Assembly: GCA_039796575.1 (NCBI GenBank)
Contig: JBDKJP010000097.1
Coordinates: forward strand, 1-64,000
Length of the DNA stretch: 64,000 nt
Source: UBA668 sp039796575
GTDB taxonomy: Bacteria > Actinomycetota > Acidimicrobiia > Acidimicrobiales > Ilumatobacteraceae
Reading direction: 5' to 3'
Within the stretch, counting starts at the first letter, position 1. The number at the start of each line of letters is the position of its first letter. Positions 45,253 through 53,548 of the stretch are shown here, in pieces. The position numbers were made by a program, and so were the translations under genes. The notes below the pieces were generated by a model. The model saw only the letters and a list, made by a program, of their open reading frames with translations. It did no database searches and was not told the DNA's origin.

Positions 45253-46539
45253 ATGGAGACCCCCACCCCCGAGCCGCCGGCGGCCCCGTTCAGGCCGCGT
45301 CACACCACCGCGCAGAAAGTCGTGCTCGGGGTGAACATCGTGCTCGTCGTCGCCTGCGTCGCCGGGGCGGTCGGCCTGCTGTACGGCAAGCGCCAGCTCG
45401 ACAACCGTCTGCAGACCGCGAAGGTCGAGGTGTCGACCACGCTCGCCTCCACCGGCACGGTCAGCTCCACCACCATCGCGCTCGACACCAGCACCACCAC
45501 CGGCGGCACCTTCCCGCCCGCCGACCCGACCGCGAAGAACTTCCTCATCACCGGCTCCGACGCGAACGCCTGCGTCGACCCGGGCTCGCCGTGGGCCAAC
45601 GCCGCCGACCAGGCCCGCGAGAACATCGGCAACCGCAGCGACACCATCATGGTGATGCGCGTCGACCCGGCCACTCGGCAGGCCGCCGTGCTGTCGTTCC
45701 CCCGCGACCTGTGGGTGAAGATCCCCGGCAAGAGCAAGAACCGCATCAACTCGGCGTACGTGAAGGACGACTACTCGCTCCTCGCGTCCACCCTGTACGA
45801 GAACTTCGGCATCGTGATCGACCACTACCTGCAGGTCGACTTCTGTGCGTTCAAGCGCATCGTCGACGCCGTCGGCGGTGTGGCCGTGCCGTTCGAGACG
45901 CCCATCCAGGACAAGAACGTCGGGCTCAACATCACCGCCGCCGGCTGCCACACGTTCAGCGGCGACGAGGCACTCGCCTACGTGCGCTCGCGCCACCTGA
46001 AGTGGATCGACGAGAACGGCAAGGCCCACGAGGACCGCGCCAGCGACCTCGGCCGCATCTCGCGCCAGCAGGACTTCCTGCGTCGCGTGCTGCAGGCCGC
46101 GCTGGCGAAGGGCCTGTTCGACCCCGCCATCGCCCAGGCGCTCATCCAGTCGCTGCAGACCGAGATCGTCACCGAGGAAGGCTTCACGGTGAACGACATG
46201 CTGCGTTTCGCCGGCGTGCTCCGCGACGTCGACCCGGCCGGCATCAACACCTACCAGGTCGAGGCGAGCCGTCTCATCGTGTCGGGCAACGACGTGCTCG
46301 AACCGAAGATCGGCGGCGAGAACATGCAGGCCATCCTCGCCATCTTCCAGGGTCGTGCCCCGCTGGCCGGCGCCCCCGACCAGGTGTTCGAGACCACCAC
46401 GACGTCGTCGGTGCCGGGCGGCAAGCCCACCACCACGACGGCCACCACCACCACGGTGGCCGGCACCGGCACCACCGTCGTGGCGCCGGAGGAGAACGTG
46501 AAGGGCGACATCGTGCCCTCGGAGGACGTCGTCTGCTGA
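45253..46539 (+). CDS. LytR-CpsA-Psr family wall glycopolymer transferase
   Basis: 428 aa from ATG 45253; TAGCCT lies 10 nt upstream. One N-terminal membrane helix (VVLGVNIVLVVACVAGAVGLL) and a Thr-rich linker precede the LCP domain on the outside. Conserved features: NRSDTIMVMRVD, SFPRDLWVKIPGKSKNRIN, the AYVRSRHLKW box and the Arg-rich DLGRISRQQDFLRRV helix. It attaches wall polymers (arabinogalactan-type or teichoic acids) to peptidoglycan. The C-terminus is again Thr-rich and unstructured. Confidence 0.92.
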   Translation: METPTPEPPAAPFRPRHTTAQKVVLGVNIVLVVACVAGAVGLLYGKRQLDNRLQTAKVEVSTTLASTGTVSSTTIALDTSTTTGGTFPPADPTAKNFLITGSDANACVDPGSPWANAADQARENIGNRSDTIMVMRVDPATRQAAVLSFPRDLWVKIPGKSKNRINSAYVKDDYSLLASTLYENFGIVIDHYLQVDFCAFKRIVDAVGGVAVPFETPIQDKNVGLNITAAGCHTFSGDEALAYVRSRHLKWIDENGKAHEDRASDLGRISRQQDFLRRVLQAALAKGLFDPAIAQALIQSLQTEIVTEEGFTVNDMLRFAGVLRDVDPAGINTYQVEASRLIVSGNDVLEPKIGGENMQAILAIFQGRAPLAGAPDQVFETTTTSSVPGGKPTTTTATTTTVAGTGTTVVAPEENVKGDIVPSEDVVC

Positions 46540-46557
46540 CGACGCCCGCTGCGGCGT

Positions 46558-47496
46558 TCAGCCGCGATCGAGCACTCTCGCCAACGCCTCGGCCACCTGT
46601 GACGGCCCGCTCACCGTGGTGATGCGCGCCCCGATGCGCGACGCGAACGCCTGGGCCTCCTCGTCGTCGCTCTCCGGGGCGATGATCACCACCTCGTCGA
46701 GCAGACCGGCGGCGGCCACCGGGTCGCCGTCGACCGTCGACCGGCAGTCACTGAGCAGCACGGTGATCTTGCGACCGGCGCGGCTGCGCGTGAGTTGGTC
46801 GTGCGCAATCCACAACGCGCCCGCGAGGTCGGTGGTGCCGTAGCCGCGCAGTGCCAGCACGTCGGTCACCACCAGGTCGCTCGGCTTCGGCGTGGTCTGC
46901 CCCTTCGCCACGACGACGTCCTTGCCGAACGCGAGCACGCTGTAGTCGTTCGGCGAACGGTTCGCCACCGCCGCTGCCGCCACGGCCGACGTGGCGAGCG
47001 GCTTGCCGCCCATCGAGCCGCTGCGGTCGACCAACAGGCACAGCGCGGTCTCCGGCTTCACCCAGCCCCGCACGCGGAGGCGGTCGGGGTCGACGGCGCC
47101 GCCGTGCGCCTCGAGGATGGCCTCCAGGCTCGCGTCGACGTCGAGGTCACCGCCGTCGGCGCGGTACGGCAGCTCCTTCAGCGTGCCGATGCCGCGTGGC
47201 CGTTGCGGACCGCGACGGGCGACGTCGAGGAACAACTTGCCCGCCAGCCGGCGCGCCAGCTCGCGCAGCTTCTGGTCGGTGGCGCCCACCAGGTCGGCCA
47301 GGAGCGCGAGCGTCTCGTCCGGATCGTCGCGCAGGCCCTCGTCGATGGCGTCCTCGTTCAGTTCACCGACCTCGGGCGACACCTGTTCGAACTTCGGGTT
47401 GCGTGCCAGGTCGCGACGGGATGTCGTGCGTTTCTGGTTCTTCGCCACTTCGGCGTCGGCCTCGTCGCCCTCCTTCGCAGGGGGCGGCTGGCTCAT
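46558..47496 (-). CDS. VWA-domain protein, CoxE-like partner of MoxR
   Basis: 312 aa; its ATG overlaps the moxR stop (ATGA). A charged N-terminal half is followed by a von Willebrand A domain with the MIDAS motif LCLLVDRSGSMGG, and the T and D residues at GYGTTDLAGAL and LLSDCRS. MoxR-VWA pairs assist metal-cofactor insertion or complex assembly. It closes an operon that starts with two NDMA-type alcohol dehydrogenases. Confidence 0.88.
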   Translation of the reverse strand: MSQPPPAKEGDEADAEVAKNQKRTTSRRDLARNPKFEQVSPEVGELNEDAIDEGLRDDPDETLALLADLVGATDQKLRELARRLAGKLFLDVARRGPQRPRGIGTLKELPYRADGGDLDVDASLEAILEAHGGAVDPDRLRVRGWVKPETALCLLVDRSGSMGGKPLATSAVAAAAVANRSPNDYSVLAFGKDVVVAKGQTTPKPSDLVVTDVLALRGYGTTDLAGALWIAHDQLTRSRAGRKITVLLSDCRSTVDGDPVAAAGLLDEVVIIAPESDDEEAQAFASRIGARITTVSGPSQVAEALARVLDRG

Positions 47497-48437
47497 CGGC
47501 CCTTGCTGGCCCCCGTCGGGGCGTGGGCTTTTCCCTCACCGTCCCCCTCCCCCGCGGCGGGGTCGGGTTCGGCGAACACCTCGTTCCACAGCTCGGTCAC
47601 GATCGACTCGGCACTGCGCGAGCAGCCCTCGCGCAACCGCAGCCGACCGCTCAACGCCACCAGCGCGGCGTCGAGCCCGACGGCTTCGTCGTCGGCCGAG
47701 GTGCCACGCATCTTCGACAACGTGGACGCGACCGCCACGGTGTCGATGGCGCCGCGCACCGACGAGCCGATGCGCACGTCGCCGTGCGTGCGGGTGCGGC
47801 GCACCACTTCCACCACGCGACGCAGCCACACCGGATCGACCGCCGCGTCGGGCAGCGCGGCCTGCACGATCGAGGCCTCGTCGGGCGCGTCCTGGTAGTC
47901 GACCGACAGGCGGCACACGCGGTCGTACACCGCGCTGCTGATGCGCGCCGTGCCGATGGCGTCGAACGGGTTCATCGCCGCGACCAGACGGAAGCCGGGC
48001 GACGCTGCGACACGGCCGAGCCGCGGCACGTGGAGCTCGCGCTCGCTCATCACCGTGATGAGCACGTTGAGCGTCTCCTCCGGGATGCGGTTGATCTCCT
48101 CGACGTAGAGCAGCGAGCCGTCGCGCATCGCGGTGACCAGGGGGCCGTCGACGAACACGTCGGGGTCGTAGCCGTCGCTCAGCACGCGGGCCGGGTCGAA
48201 GTGGCCGACCAGCCGCGCCGGCGTGAGCTCGGCGTTGCCCTCCACGAACTCGAACCCGAGGCCGAGCTCGTGCGCGACCGCGCGCAGCAGCGTGCTCTTG
48301 CCGGTACCGGGCGGGCCCTCGAGCAGCACGTGCCGGTCGGCGGCCAACGCGGCCACCACCAGCTCAATCTCACGGACGCGGCCCACCACACGGGTGAGCA
48401 CCCGCTGCGCGAGCCCGGAGTGGTCGAGGTCGCTCAC
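47493..48437 (-). CDS. MoxR-family AAA+ ATPase
   Basis: 314 aa from GTG 48437, overlapping the alcohol dehydrogenase stop (GTGA). Walker A LLEGPPGTGKSTLLRA, Walker B SLLYVEEINRIPEETLN and the MNPFDAIGTARIS sensor region are present. MoxR AAA+ proteins act as chaperones with VWA partners. Overlap at both ends with ADH and VWA genes means the three are translated as a set. Confidence 0.92.
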   Translation of the reverse strand: MSDLDHSGLAQRVLTRVVGRVREIELVVAALAADRHVLLEGPPGTGKSTLLRAVAHELGLGFEFVEGNAELTPARLVGHFDPARVLSDGYDPDVFVDGPLVTAMRDGSLLYVEEINRIPEETLNVLITVMSERELHVPRLGRVAASPGFRLVAAMNPFDAIGTARISSAVYDRVCRLSVDYQDAPDEASIVQAALPDAAVDPVWLRRVVEVVRRTRTHGDVRIGSSVRGAIDTVAVASTLSKMRGTSADDEAVGLDAALVALSGRLRLREGCSRSAESIVTELWNEVFAEPDPAAGEGDGEGKAHAPTGASKGR

Positions 48438-49594
48438 TCGTACACGATGACGCCGCGGATGTTCTGTCCCTGGCGCATGGCTTCGTAACCCTCGTTGATC
48501 TGGTCGAGGGTGTAACGGCGGGTGATGAGCTCGTCGAGCTTCAGCTGGCCATCGCGGTACAGCCCGAGGAGGTTCGGGATGTCGCTGCGCGGGTTGAGCG
48601 AGCCGAAGATGGTGCCCTTGATCTCCTTGTTGTACATGGCGATCTCGAACAGGTTGACCGAGCTCTCGGTCTGCGTGATGGGGGCGACCGCGGTGACCAC
48701 GATGGTGCCGCCCTTGCCGGCGAGTGCCGTGCCGAGCTGCATCATGTCGCCGTACATCACACCGGGGGTCATGATCACCTTGTCGGCCATCTGCCCCCAG
48801 GTCATCTCGGTGACCATCGGGAACGCTTCCTCCATCGAGGCGAAGGTGTGCGTGGCGCCCATCTCCATCGCCTTCTCGCGCTTGAACTCCACCGGGTCGA
48901 CGGCGATGACGCGCTTCGCGCCGGCCATGGCCGCACCCTGCACGGCGTTGATGCCGATGCCGCCGACGCCGACGATGACCACGGTCTCGCCGGGGCGCAC
49001 GTCGGCGCGCTTGGTGGCGGAGCCCCAGCCGGTGGCCACGCCGCAGCTGACGAGCGCGACCGCGTCGAGCGGCAGGTCGGCGTCGACCTTGATGACCGAC
49101 GCCTCCGACACGCACGTGTACTCGGCGAACGTGCCGAGCTTCGCCATCAACTTCACCGGCTCACCGTTCAACCAGTGGCGCACGGTGCCGTCGGAGATCT
49201 GCCCGGTCTGCATCGCACCGGCGCCGGCGTCGCACAGGTTCTGCCGACCGCTGCTGCAGTAGCGGCAACGTCCGCACGACGGGATGAAGCTGGCCGACAC
49301 GTGGTCGCCCACCGCCACGCTGGTGACGCCGGGGCCGACCTCGACCACCACGCCCGAGCCCTCGTGGCCGGCGATGACGGGGAAGAACGGCGGCATGCCG
49401 GCGGCCTCGAGCATCTCGGCCGGCGGCACCATGTCGCCGGTCACGAAGTGCTCGTCGCTGTGGCACAGGCCGGCCACCTTCCACTGCACCACCACCTCAC
49501 CCGCGACCGGAGGGTCGACGGTGAGCTCCTCGATCTGCCATGGCTGGCCGACGGCGCGCAGCACCGCGGCTCGACACTTCCTGGACTCACCCAT
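48434..49594 (-). CDS. NDMA-dependent alcohol dehydrogenase, Rxyl_3153-like (copy 1)
   Basis: 386 aa, ATG 49594 with gggggaa upstream. MDR fold: catalytic zinc region GLCHSDEHFVTGD and GHEGSGVVVEVGPGVTSV, structural zinc loop CGRCRYCSSGRQNLCDAGA, Rossmann VGVGGIGINAVQGAAMAGAKR. The close match to the family with LCHSDEHLVTGD and GHEGAGVV is the one tied to mycofactocin in actinobacteria, in which the cofactor stays bound and an external carrier such as mycofactocin reoxidises it. mftABC lies ~6 kb away. It follows the second ADH by 49 nt. Confidence 0.88.
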   Translation of the reverse strand: MGESRKCRAAVLRAVGQPWQIEELTVDPPVAGEVVVQWKVAGLCHSDEHFVTGDMVPPAEMLEAAGMPPFFPVIAGHEGSGVVVEVGPGVTSVAVGDHVSASFIPSCGRCRYCSSGRQNLCDAGAGAMQTGQISDGTVRHWLNGEPVKLMAKLGTFAEYTCVSEASVIKVDADLPLDAVALVSCGVATGWGSATKRADVRPGETVVIVGVGGIGINAVQGAAMAGAKRVIAVDPVEFKREKAMEMGATHTFASMEEAFPMVTEMTWGQMADKVIMTPGVMYGDMMQLGTALAGKGGTIVVTAVAPITQTESSVNLFEIAMYNKEIKGTIFGSLNPRSDIPNLLGLYRDGQLKLDELITRRYTLDQINEGYEAMRQGQNIRGVIVYE

Positions 49595-49643
49595 CGTTCC
49601 CCCGATCGTGGTGTGGTGGCTGGTGCGACGTGCGCGCGACGGC

Positions 49644-50777
49644 TCAGTCGTGCTCGTAGACGAGCACGCCGCGGATGTTCTCGCCGGCGTTCATCGCGGC
49701 GTAGCCGTCGTTGATGCCCTCGAGCGGGTACGTGCGGGTGACGAGACCGTCGAGGTCGAGCTGGCCCTGGGTGTAGAGCTCGAGCAGACGCGGGATGTCC
49801 TTGCGCGGGTTGCCCGAGCCGAACAGCGAACCGATGAGCTGCTTCTCGAACACGGTGAGGAACACGGCCGGGATGGCGATGCTGGCCTCACCCACCGGGT
49901 GGATGTTGGTGACGACGATCTTGCTGCGCTTGCCGCCCAGCCAGAACGCCTCGCCGAGCACGTCGCCGTTGCCGACGCCGCAGGTCATGATGACCTTGTC
50001 GAAGCCGCGGCTCCAGGTGGTCTCGGGCAGTGCGGCCAGGGCGTCCTGGATGGAGGCGTGGGTGACGGTGGCACCGAACTCCATGGCCTTCTCGCGCTTG
50101 AACTCGATCGGGTCGATGGCGGCGATCACTGCGGCGCCGGCCATCTTGGCGCCCTGGATGGCATTGCTGCCGATGCCGCCGCAGCCGACGACGGCCACGG
50201 TGTCGCCGGGCTGCACGTCGGCTGCGTACACCGCCGAGCCCCACCCAGTGACCACACCGCAACCGAGCAGGCAGGCCCGGTCGAGCGGCAGGTCCTTGTC
50301 GATCTTGATGCAGCTGGCCTCGTGCACCACGGTGTGGTGGGCGAAGGTGCCGAGCGCACCGATGGCCAGCGTGAGGTCGTTGCCGTCCTTGTCGTGATGG
50401 CGAGACGTGCCGTCACTGAGCTGCATGCCCGTGGCCGTGATGTTGCCGAGGTCGCACAGGTTGCTGTGGCCGCTGGCGCAGCTGGGGCACTTGCCACAGG
50501 CCGGCACGAAGCCGAACACCACGTGGTCGCCGGGGGCGACGCTGAACACGCCGGGGCCGACCTCGAGCACCACACCAGCGCCCTCGTGGCCACCGATGGT
50601 GGGCAGCGGGGCGGTGGCGCCCGCGAGGTCGCCCGTCACCAGGTGCTCGTCGCTGTGGCACATGCCGCTGGCGACGATCTTCACCAGCACTTCGCCGGCC
50701 TTCGGCGGATCGAGCTCGATCTCCTCCACGCTCCACGGCGTGTTGAGTCCACGGAGAATTGCGGCCTTGGTCTTCAC
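49644..50777 (-). CDS. NDMA-dependent alcohol dehydrogenase, Rxyl_3153-like (copy 2)
   Basis: 377 aa from GTG 50777, with gggggt upstream. First gene of the ADH-ADH-MoxR-VWA operon. KTKAAILRGLNTPWSVEEIELDPPKAGEV, GMCHSDEHLVTGDL, GGHEGAGVVLEVGPGV, CGKCPSCASGHSNLCDLG and GCGGIGSNAIQGAKMAGA place it beside copy 1 (long motifs quoted in part). The two differ through much of the substrate-binding half, so they probably accept different alcohols. A 50-bp 5' region separates it from the divergently placed ornithine cyclodeaminase-like gene's stop. Confidence 0.88.
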   Translation of the reverse strand: MKTKAAILRGLNTPWSVEEIELDPPKAGEVLVKIVASGMCHSDEHLVTGDLAGATAPLPTIGGHEGAGVVLEVGPGVFSVAPGDHVVFGFVPACGKCPSCASGHSNLCDLGNITATGMQLSDGTSRHHDKDGNDLTLAIGALGTFAHHTVVHEASCIKIDKDLPLDRACLLGCGVVTGWGSAVYAADVQPGDTVAVVGCGGIGSNAIQGAKMAGAAVIAAIDPIEFKREKAMEFGATVTHASIQDALAALPETTWSRGFDKVIMTCGVGNGDVLGEAFWLGGKRSKIVVTNIHPVGEASIAIPAVFLTVFEKQLIGSLFGSGNPRKDIPRLLELYTQGQLDLDGLVTRTYPLEGINDGYAAMNAGENIRGVLVYEHD

Positions 50778-50861
50778 GATTACCCCCACGAGTCGACGTT
50801 GTGCTCGGCACCATAACGCGGCGGCACCACCGGGCACCATGTGGAGGGATCGCCGCGCCGA

Positions 50862-51797
50862 TCAGCGAGGAAGGCGCAGGCCGAGGCCCTTCTCCAGCGC
50901 GACGTCGAGCACCAGGCGTGCCGCCGCCGCATCCTCCACGGCGTGGCCGGTGCTCTTGTAGACGGTGACCTCGTCGTCCGCCGTGCGGCCGGGATGGTCG
51001 CCGTTCACCACCCGCCCGATCTCCACCACACGAGCCAGGTCGATGCCCTGCAGTTCGGTCGCTCCTGCCGGCGGCGCACTGGCCGCGGCGCCCATCCACT
51101 CGACGAACACCGTCCCGTGCGTGAAGTCCGGATGCAGCTCGGCCCGGTTCCCCACCGAGCCGACGTGGGCACCGGCCTTCACCCATGCCGGCTCGATGAC
51201 CGGGTGGTCGGCATCGGTGGTGAGGCACACGACGTCGGCGCCGCGCACGGCCTCCTCGAACGAGACCGCGGTGGCCGCAGGATGGCGGGCAGCGAGCGCG
51301 AGTGCCGAGCCCTTGCTGCGCGACGCGACGCGGATCTGCGACCACGGCCGCAGGTCGGCGAACGCGGCGAGGTGGCTGTGCCCCTGCACGCCGCCACCGA
51401 CGATGGCGAGCACCGTGCTTTCGGGGCGGGCAAGCAGATCGGCGGCCACCGCCGCGCTCGCCGCGGTGCGCAGCGCCGTGACCGACGCACCGTCCATGAT
51501 GGCCACGGGCGTGCCGGTGTGCTCGTCGCACACCACGATGAGGCCCTGGTGCGACGGGATGTCGGTGCCGTGGTTCTCGGCGAACACGCTCACGGCCTTG
51601 ATCGCCAGGCCGACGCCCTCGACATAGCCGGGCATCGCCGCCAACATCCCCTTCGGCGCGCGCGCCGCGATGCGCGCCGGCACGTCGGCCCGCCCCGCCG
51701 ACAGCAGCCCGAAGGCCACGCGCAGCCGCTCACGCAGCGCCGGCATGGTCAGCAGCCCCCGCACGTCGGCTTCGGTGAGGTACACGATGTCGTCCAT
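50862..51797 (-). CDS. Ornithine cyclodeaminase / mu-crystallin family protein
   Basis: 311 aa. N-terminal LTEADVRGLLTMPALRERL, the substrate-facing KAVSVFAENHG, the Rossmann GGGVQGHSHLAAF and a conserved Asp in LTTDADHPV. The family includes ornithine cyclodeaminase, alanine dehydrogenase and imine/ketimine reductases, so the exact reaction is open. It faces the HNH-like gene across a 44-bp gap. Confidence 0.88.
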   Translation of the reverse strand: MDDIVYLTEADVRGLLTMPALRERLRVAFGLLSAGRADVPARIAARAPKGMLAAMPGYVEGVGLAIKAVSVFAENHGTDIPSHQGLIVVCDEHTGTPVAIMDGASVTALRTAASAAVAADLLARPESTVLAIVGGGVQGHSHLAAFADLRPWSQIRVASRSKGSALALAARHPAATAVSFEEAVRGADVVCLTTDADHPVIEPAWVKAGAHVGSVGNRAELHPDFTHGTVFVEWMGAAASAPPAGATELQGIDLARVVEIGRVVNGDHPGRTADDEVTVYKSTGHAVEDAAAARLVLDVALEKGLGLRLPR

Positions 51798-51841
51798 GCC
51801 GGATGGCTTACCACGACCACCCGGCGGTACGGTGCCCGACC

Positions 51842-52285
51842 GTGAGCAGGGTCGACGACGTCGGAGAACGTGATGGCTGGCGGTGCTGGCTGTGCGACGA
51901 GCCGGTCGATCCCGCGATGTCGGTGAACGACCCGCGCGGCCCGAGCGTCGATCAGATCATCACCAAGGCCCGAGCCAAGGCGAAGGGGCCGGCCGAGGAG
52001 CGTCTGGCGCACCGCGGCTGCAACACGCGCAAGGGCGCCGTCGCCCCAGTGGTGCCGTGGCCCGAGCACCTGTTCGTGGTCGATCCGGCGCCCATCTTCG
52101 AGACGGTCGAGAACCTGCAGCGCAAGGGCGGCCGCGCGGTGGTCGGCCGTTGCCCGTCACGGGCCGACGGCGACGAGGCAGCGGCGTGGCTCGTCGACCG
52201 GGTCACCCGCCTCGCGCCCGGCGCGCCGATGCGCGCCACGCTCGAGCCGGGCGGCGGTCAGTTCATGCTCGTCCTCCACGCCTGA
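51842..52285 (+). CDS. Small HNH-like zinc protein, probably without nuclease His
   Basis: 147 aa from GTG 51842; TACGGT 8 nt upstream supports this start over ATG 51803. CWLC and HRGCNTRKG give the paired Cys of an HNH zinc frame, but the first HNH His position reads Q in PSVDQIITKA. The C-terminal half (residues ~75-147) has no recognised motif. It could be an inactive HNH relative or a zinc-binding regulator. The 37-bp repeat starts 28 nt after its stop. Confidence 0.65.
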   Translation: MSRVDDVGERDGWRCWLCDEPVDPAMSVNDPRGPSVDQIITKARAKAKGPAEERLAHRGCNTRKGAVAPVVPWPEHLFVVDPAPIFETVENLQRKGGRAVVGRCPSRADGDEAAAWLVDRVTRLAPGAPMRATLEPGGGQFMLVLHA

Positions 52286-52313
52286 CCGAGTTCCCCAGCG
52301 AGGTCGCGGAGAT

Positions 52314-52350
52314 TCCACCGTTTCGGTGGGATCAGCGCGACGTGACGAGG
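52314..52350. repeat. 37-bp direct repeat, copy 1 (helD 3'-end sequence)
   Basis: Identical over 37 bp to 53512-53548. It contains the palindrome ccaccgtttcggtgg and the last five codons plus stop of helD (complementary strand). The upstream 30 bp are also partly alike (ctgaccga and gtcgcgg in both). With copy 2 it brackets the protease gene. Confidence 0.9.
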
Positions 52351-52398
52351 ATGATTGCGCGGCGAAGGGCCCTTCGTGGCACTGCTACGTTCGTGCAG

Positions 52399-53484
52399 AT
52401 GACGTGCGCTGCGACGAAGGCGACGATCCTGGCGTTCGGCCTCCTCGCTCTCGCTGCCTGCACCGACACCGACGAAGGTGGTGGTCGGGGCGCGGCCACC
52501 ACGGCTTCGACTGCGACGATCCCGTCGACCTCGTCGACCGCGCCGCCCACCACCGCCGCTCCGACCTCGACGACAGCAATGGTCTACGACGCAGAGGCGC
52601 TGAGCGAAACCTTCGACGCCGCCACGGTTCGCGTGCTGCGCGACGAGTGCGGGGACGCCGCCTCCGGGAGCGGCTTCGCGATCGACGACCGCCACGTCGT
52701 CACCAACCAGCACGTCGCCGGCCCCGACGTGCACCCGATCGTCGAGCTCCGCGACGGACGCCAGATCGAGTCCACGCTCATCGGATTCGACACCGAGGCC
52801 GACATCGCGGTGTTGGAGGTACCTGCCGGCACGTTCGACACTTCCGTGCAGTGGGCCGAGAGCGACACCGTGTCGGAAGGCCAGCCACTCACCGTGATCG
52901 GCTATCCCGGCCTCGGCGACTACGACGTGCTGCAGGTGAGTGTGCGAAGCATCTCCGACAGCGGCCTCATCAAGGTCTCCGAGGGGATCGACGCCGGCAA
53001 CAGCGGAAGCCCGGCGTTCGACGAGTCCGGCGCAGTGGTGGGTGTCGCCCGCGCCGTCGACGTCGCCACGTACGCCATCTACGGCGTCCTGATCCCGGCG
53101 GACCTCGCACGCACCTCGGTCGAAGGTTTCATCGCTGCGCCACAGTCGTACGTGCCGCCGTGCGACCTCGACGAGGACATCGGACCCGACGACGAGTACG
53201 TCCCAGGCAGCGAGTCGGTGGGCACCTGGCTGATGCAGCTCGGCTCCGTCGGCGACGACGTGGCCCAGGACCTGATCGATCAGCAGCTCGATCGCTTCTC
53301 CGAGTTCGCCCCCGGCGTCCGGGTGCTCCAGAGCAACGACTTCCCGGCCACGTTCGTCACACCCAACCGCATCGTGTTCTATGTCGGCGGCTTCGAGAGC
53401 GAAGAGGCCGTGAAGGCGCAGTGCGCCGGGCTCGGCCTGGCCTATCCCGACGACTGCCTCGCACGCTTCCTCACGATCGACTGA
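52399..53484 (+). CDS. Secreted trypsin-like serine protease, lipoprotein
   Basis: 361 aa from ATG 52399; TACGTT lies 7 nt upstream. The signal peptide ends in the lipobox LLALAAC, and a Thr/Ser/Pro-rich linker follows. The protease domain shows the triad: His in VTNQHVAGPD, Asp in EADIAVLEV and Ser in DAGNSGSPAFDE. A C-terminal ~100-residue extension (after PPCDLDEDIGPDDEY) is of unknown fold. The gene sits between two copies of the 3' end of helD, so it looks like a recent insertion. Confidence 0.88.
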   Translation: MTCAATKATILAFGLLALAACTDTDEGGGRGAATTASTATIPSTSSTAPPTTAAPTSTTAMVYDAEALSETFDAATVRVLRDECGDAASGSGFAIDDRHVVTNQHVAGPDVHPIVELRDGRQIESTLIGFDTEADIAVLEVPAGTFDTSVQWAESDTVSEGQPLTVIGYPGLGDYDVLQVSVRSISDSGLIKVSEGIDAGNSGSPAFDESGAVVGVARAVDVATYAIYGVLIPADLARTSVEGFIAAPQSYVPPCDLDEDIGPDDEYVPGSESVGTWLMQLGSVGDDVAQDLIDQQLDRFSEFAPGVRVLQSNDFPATFVTPNRIVFYVGGFESEEAVKAQCAGLGLAYPDDCLARFLTID

Positions 53485-53511
53485 CCGAAACCGCGGCGAC
53501 GTCGCGGCGGA

Positions 53512-53548
53512 TCCACCGTTTCGGTGGGATCAGCGCGACGTGACGAGG
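53512..53548. repeat. 37-bp direct repeat, copy 2 (within helD 3' end)
   Basis: The native copy. It spans the helD stop codon (53530-53532) and the last codons on the minus strand, and includes the terminator-like hairpin ccaccgtttcggtgg. Confidence 0.9.
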
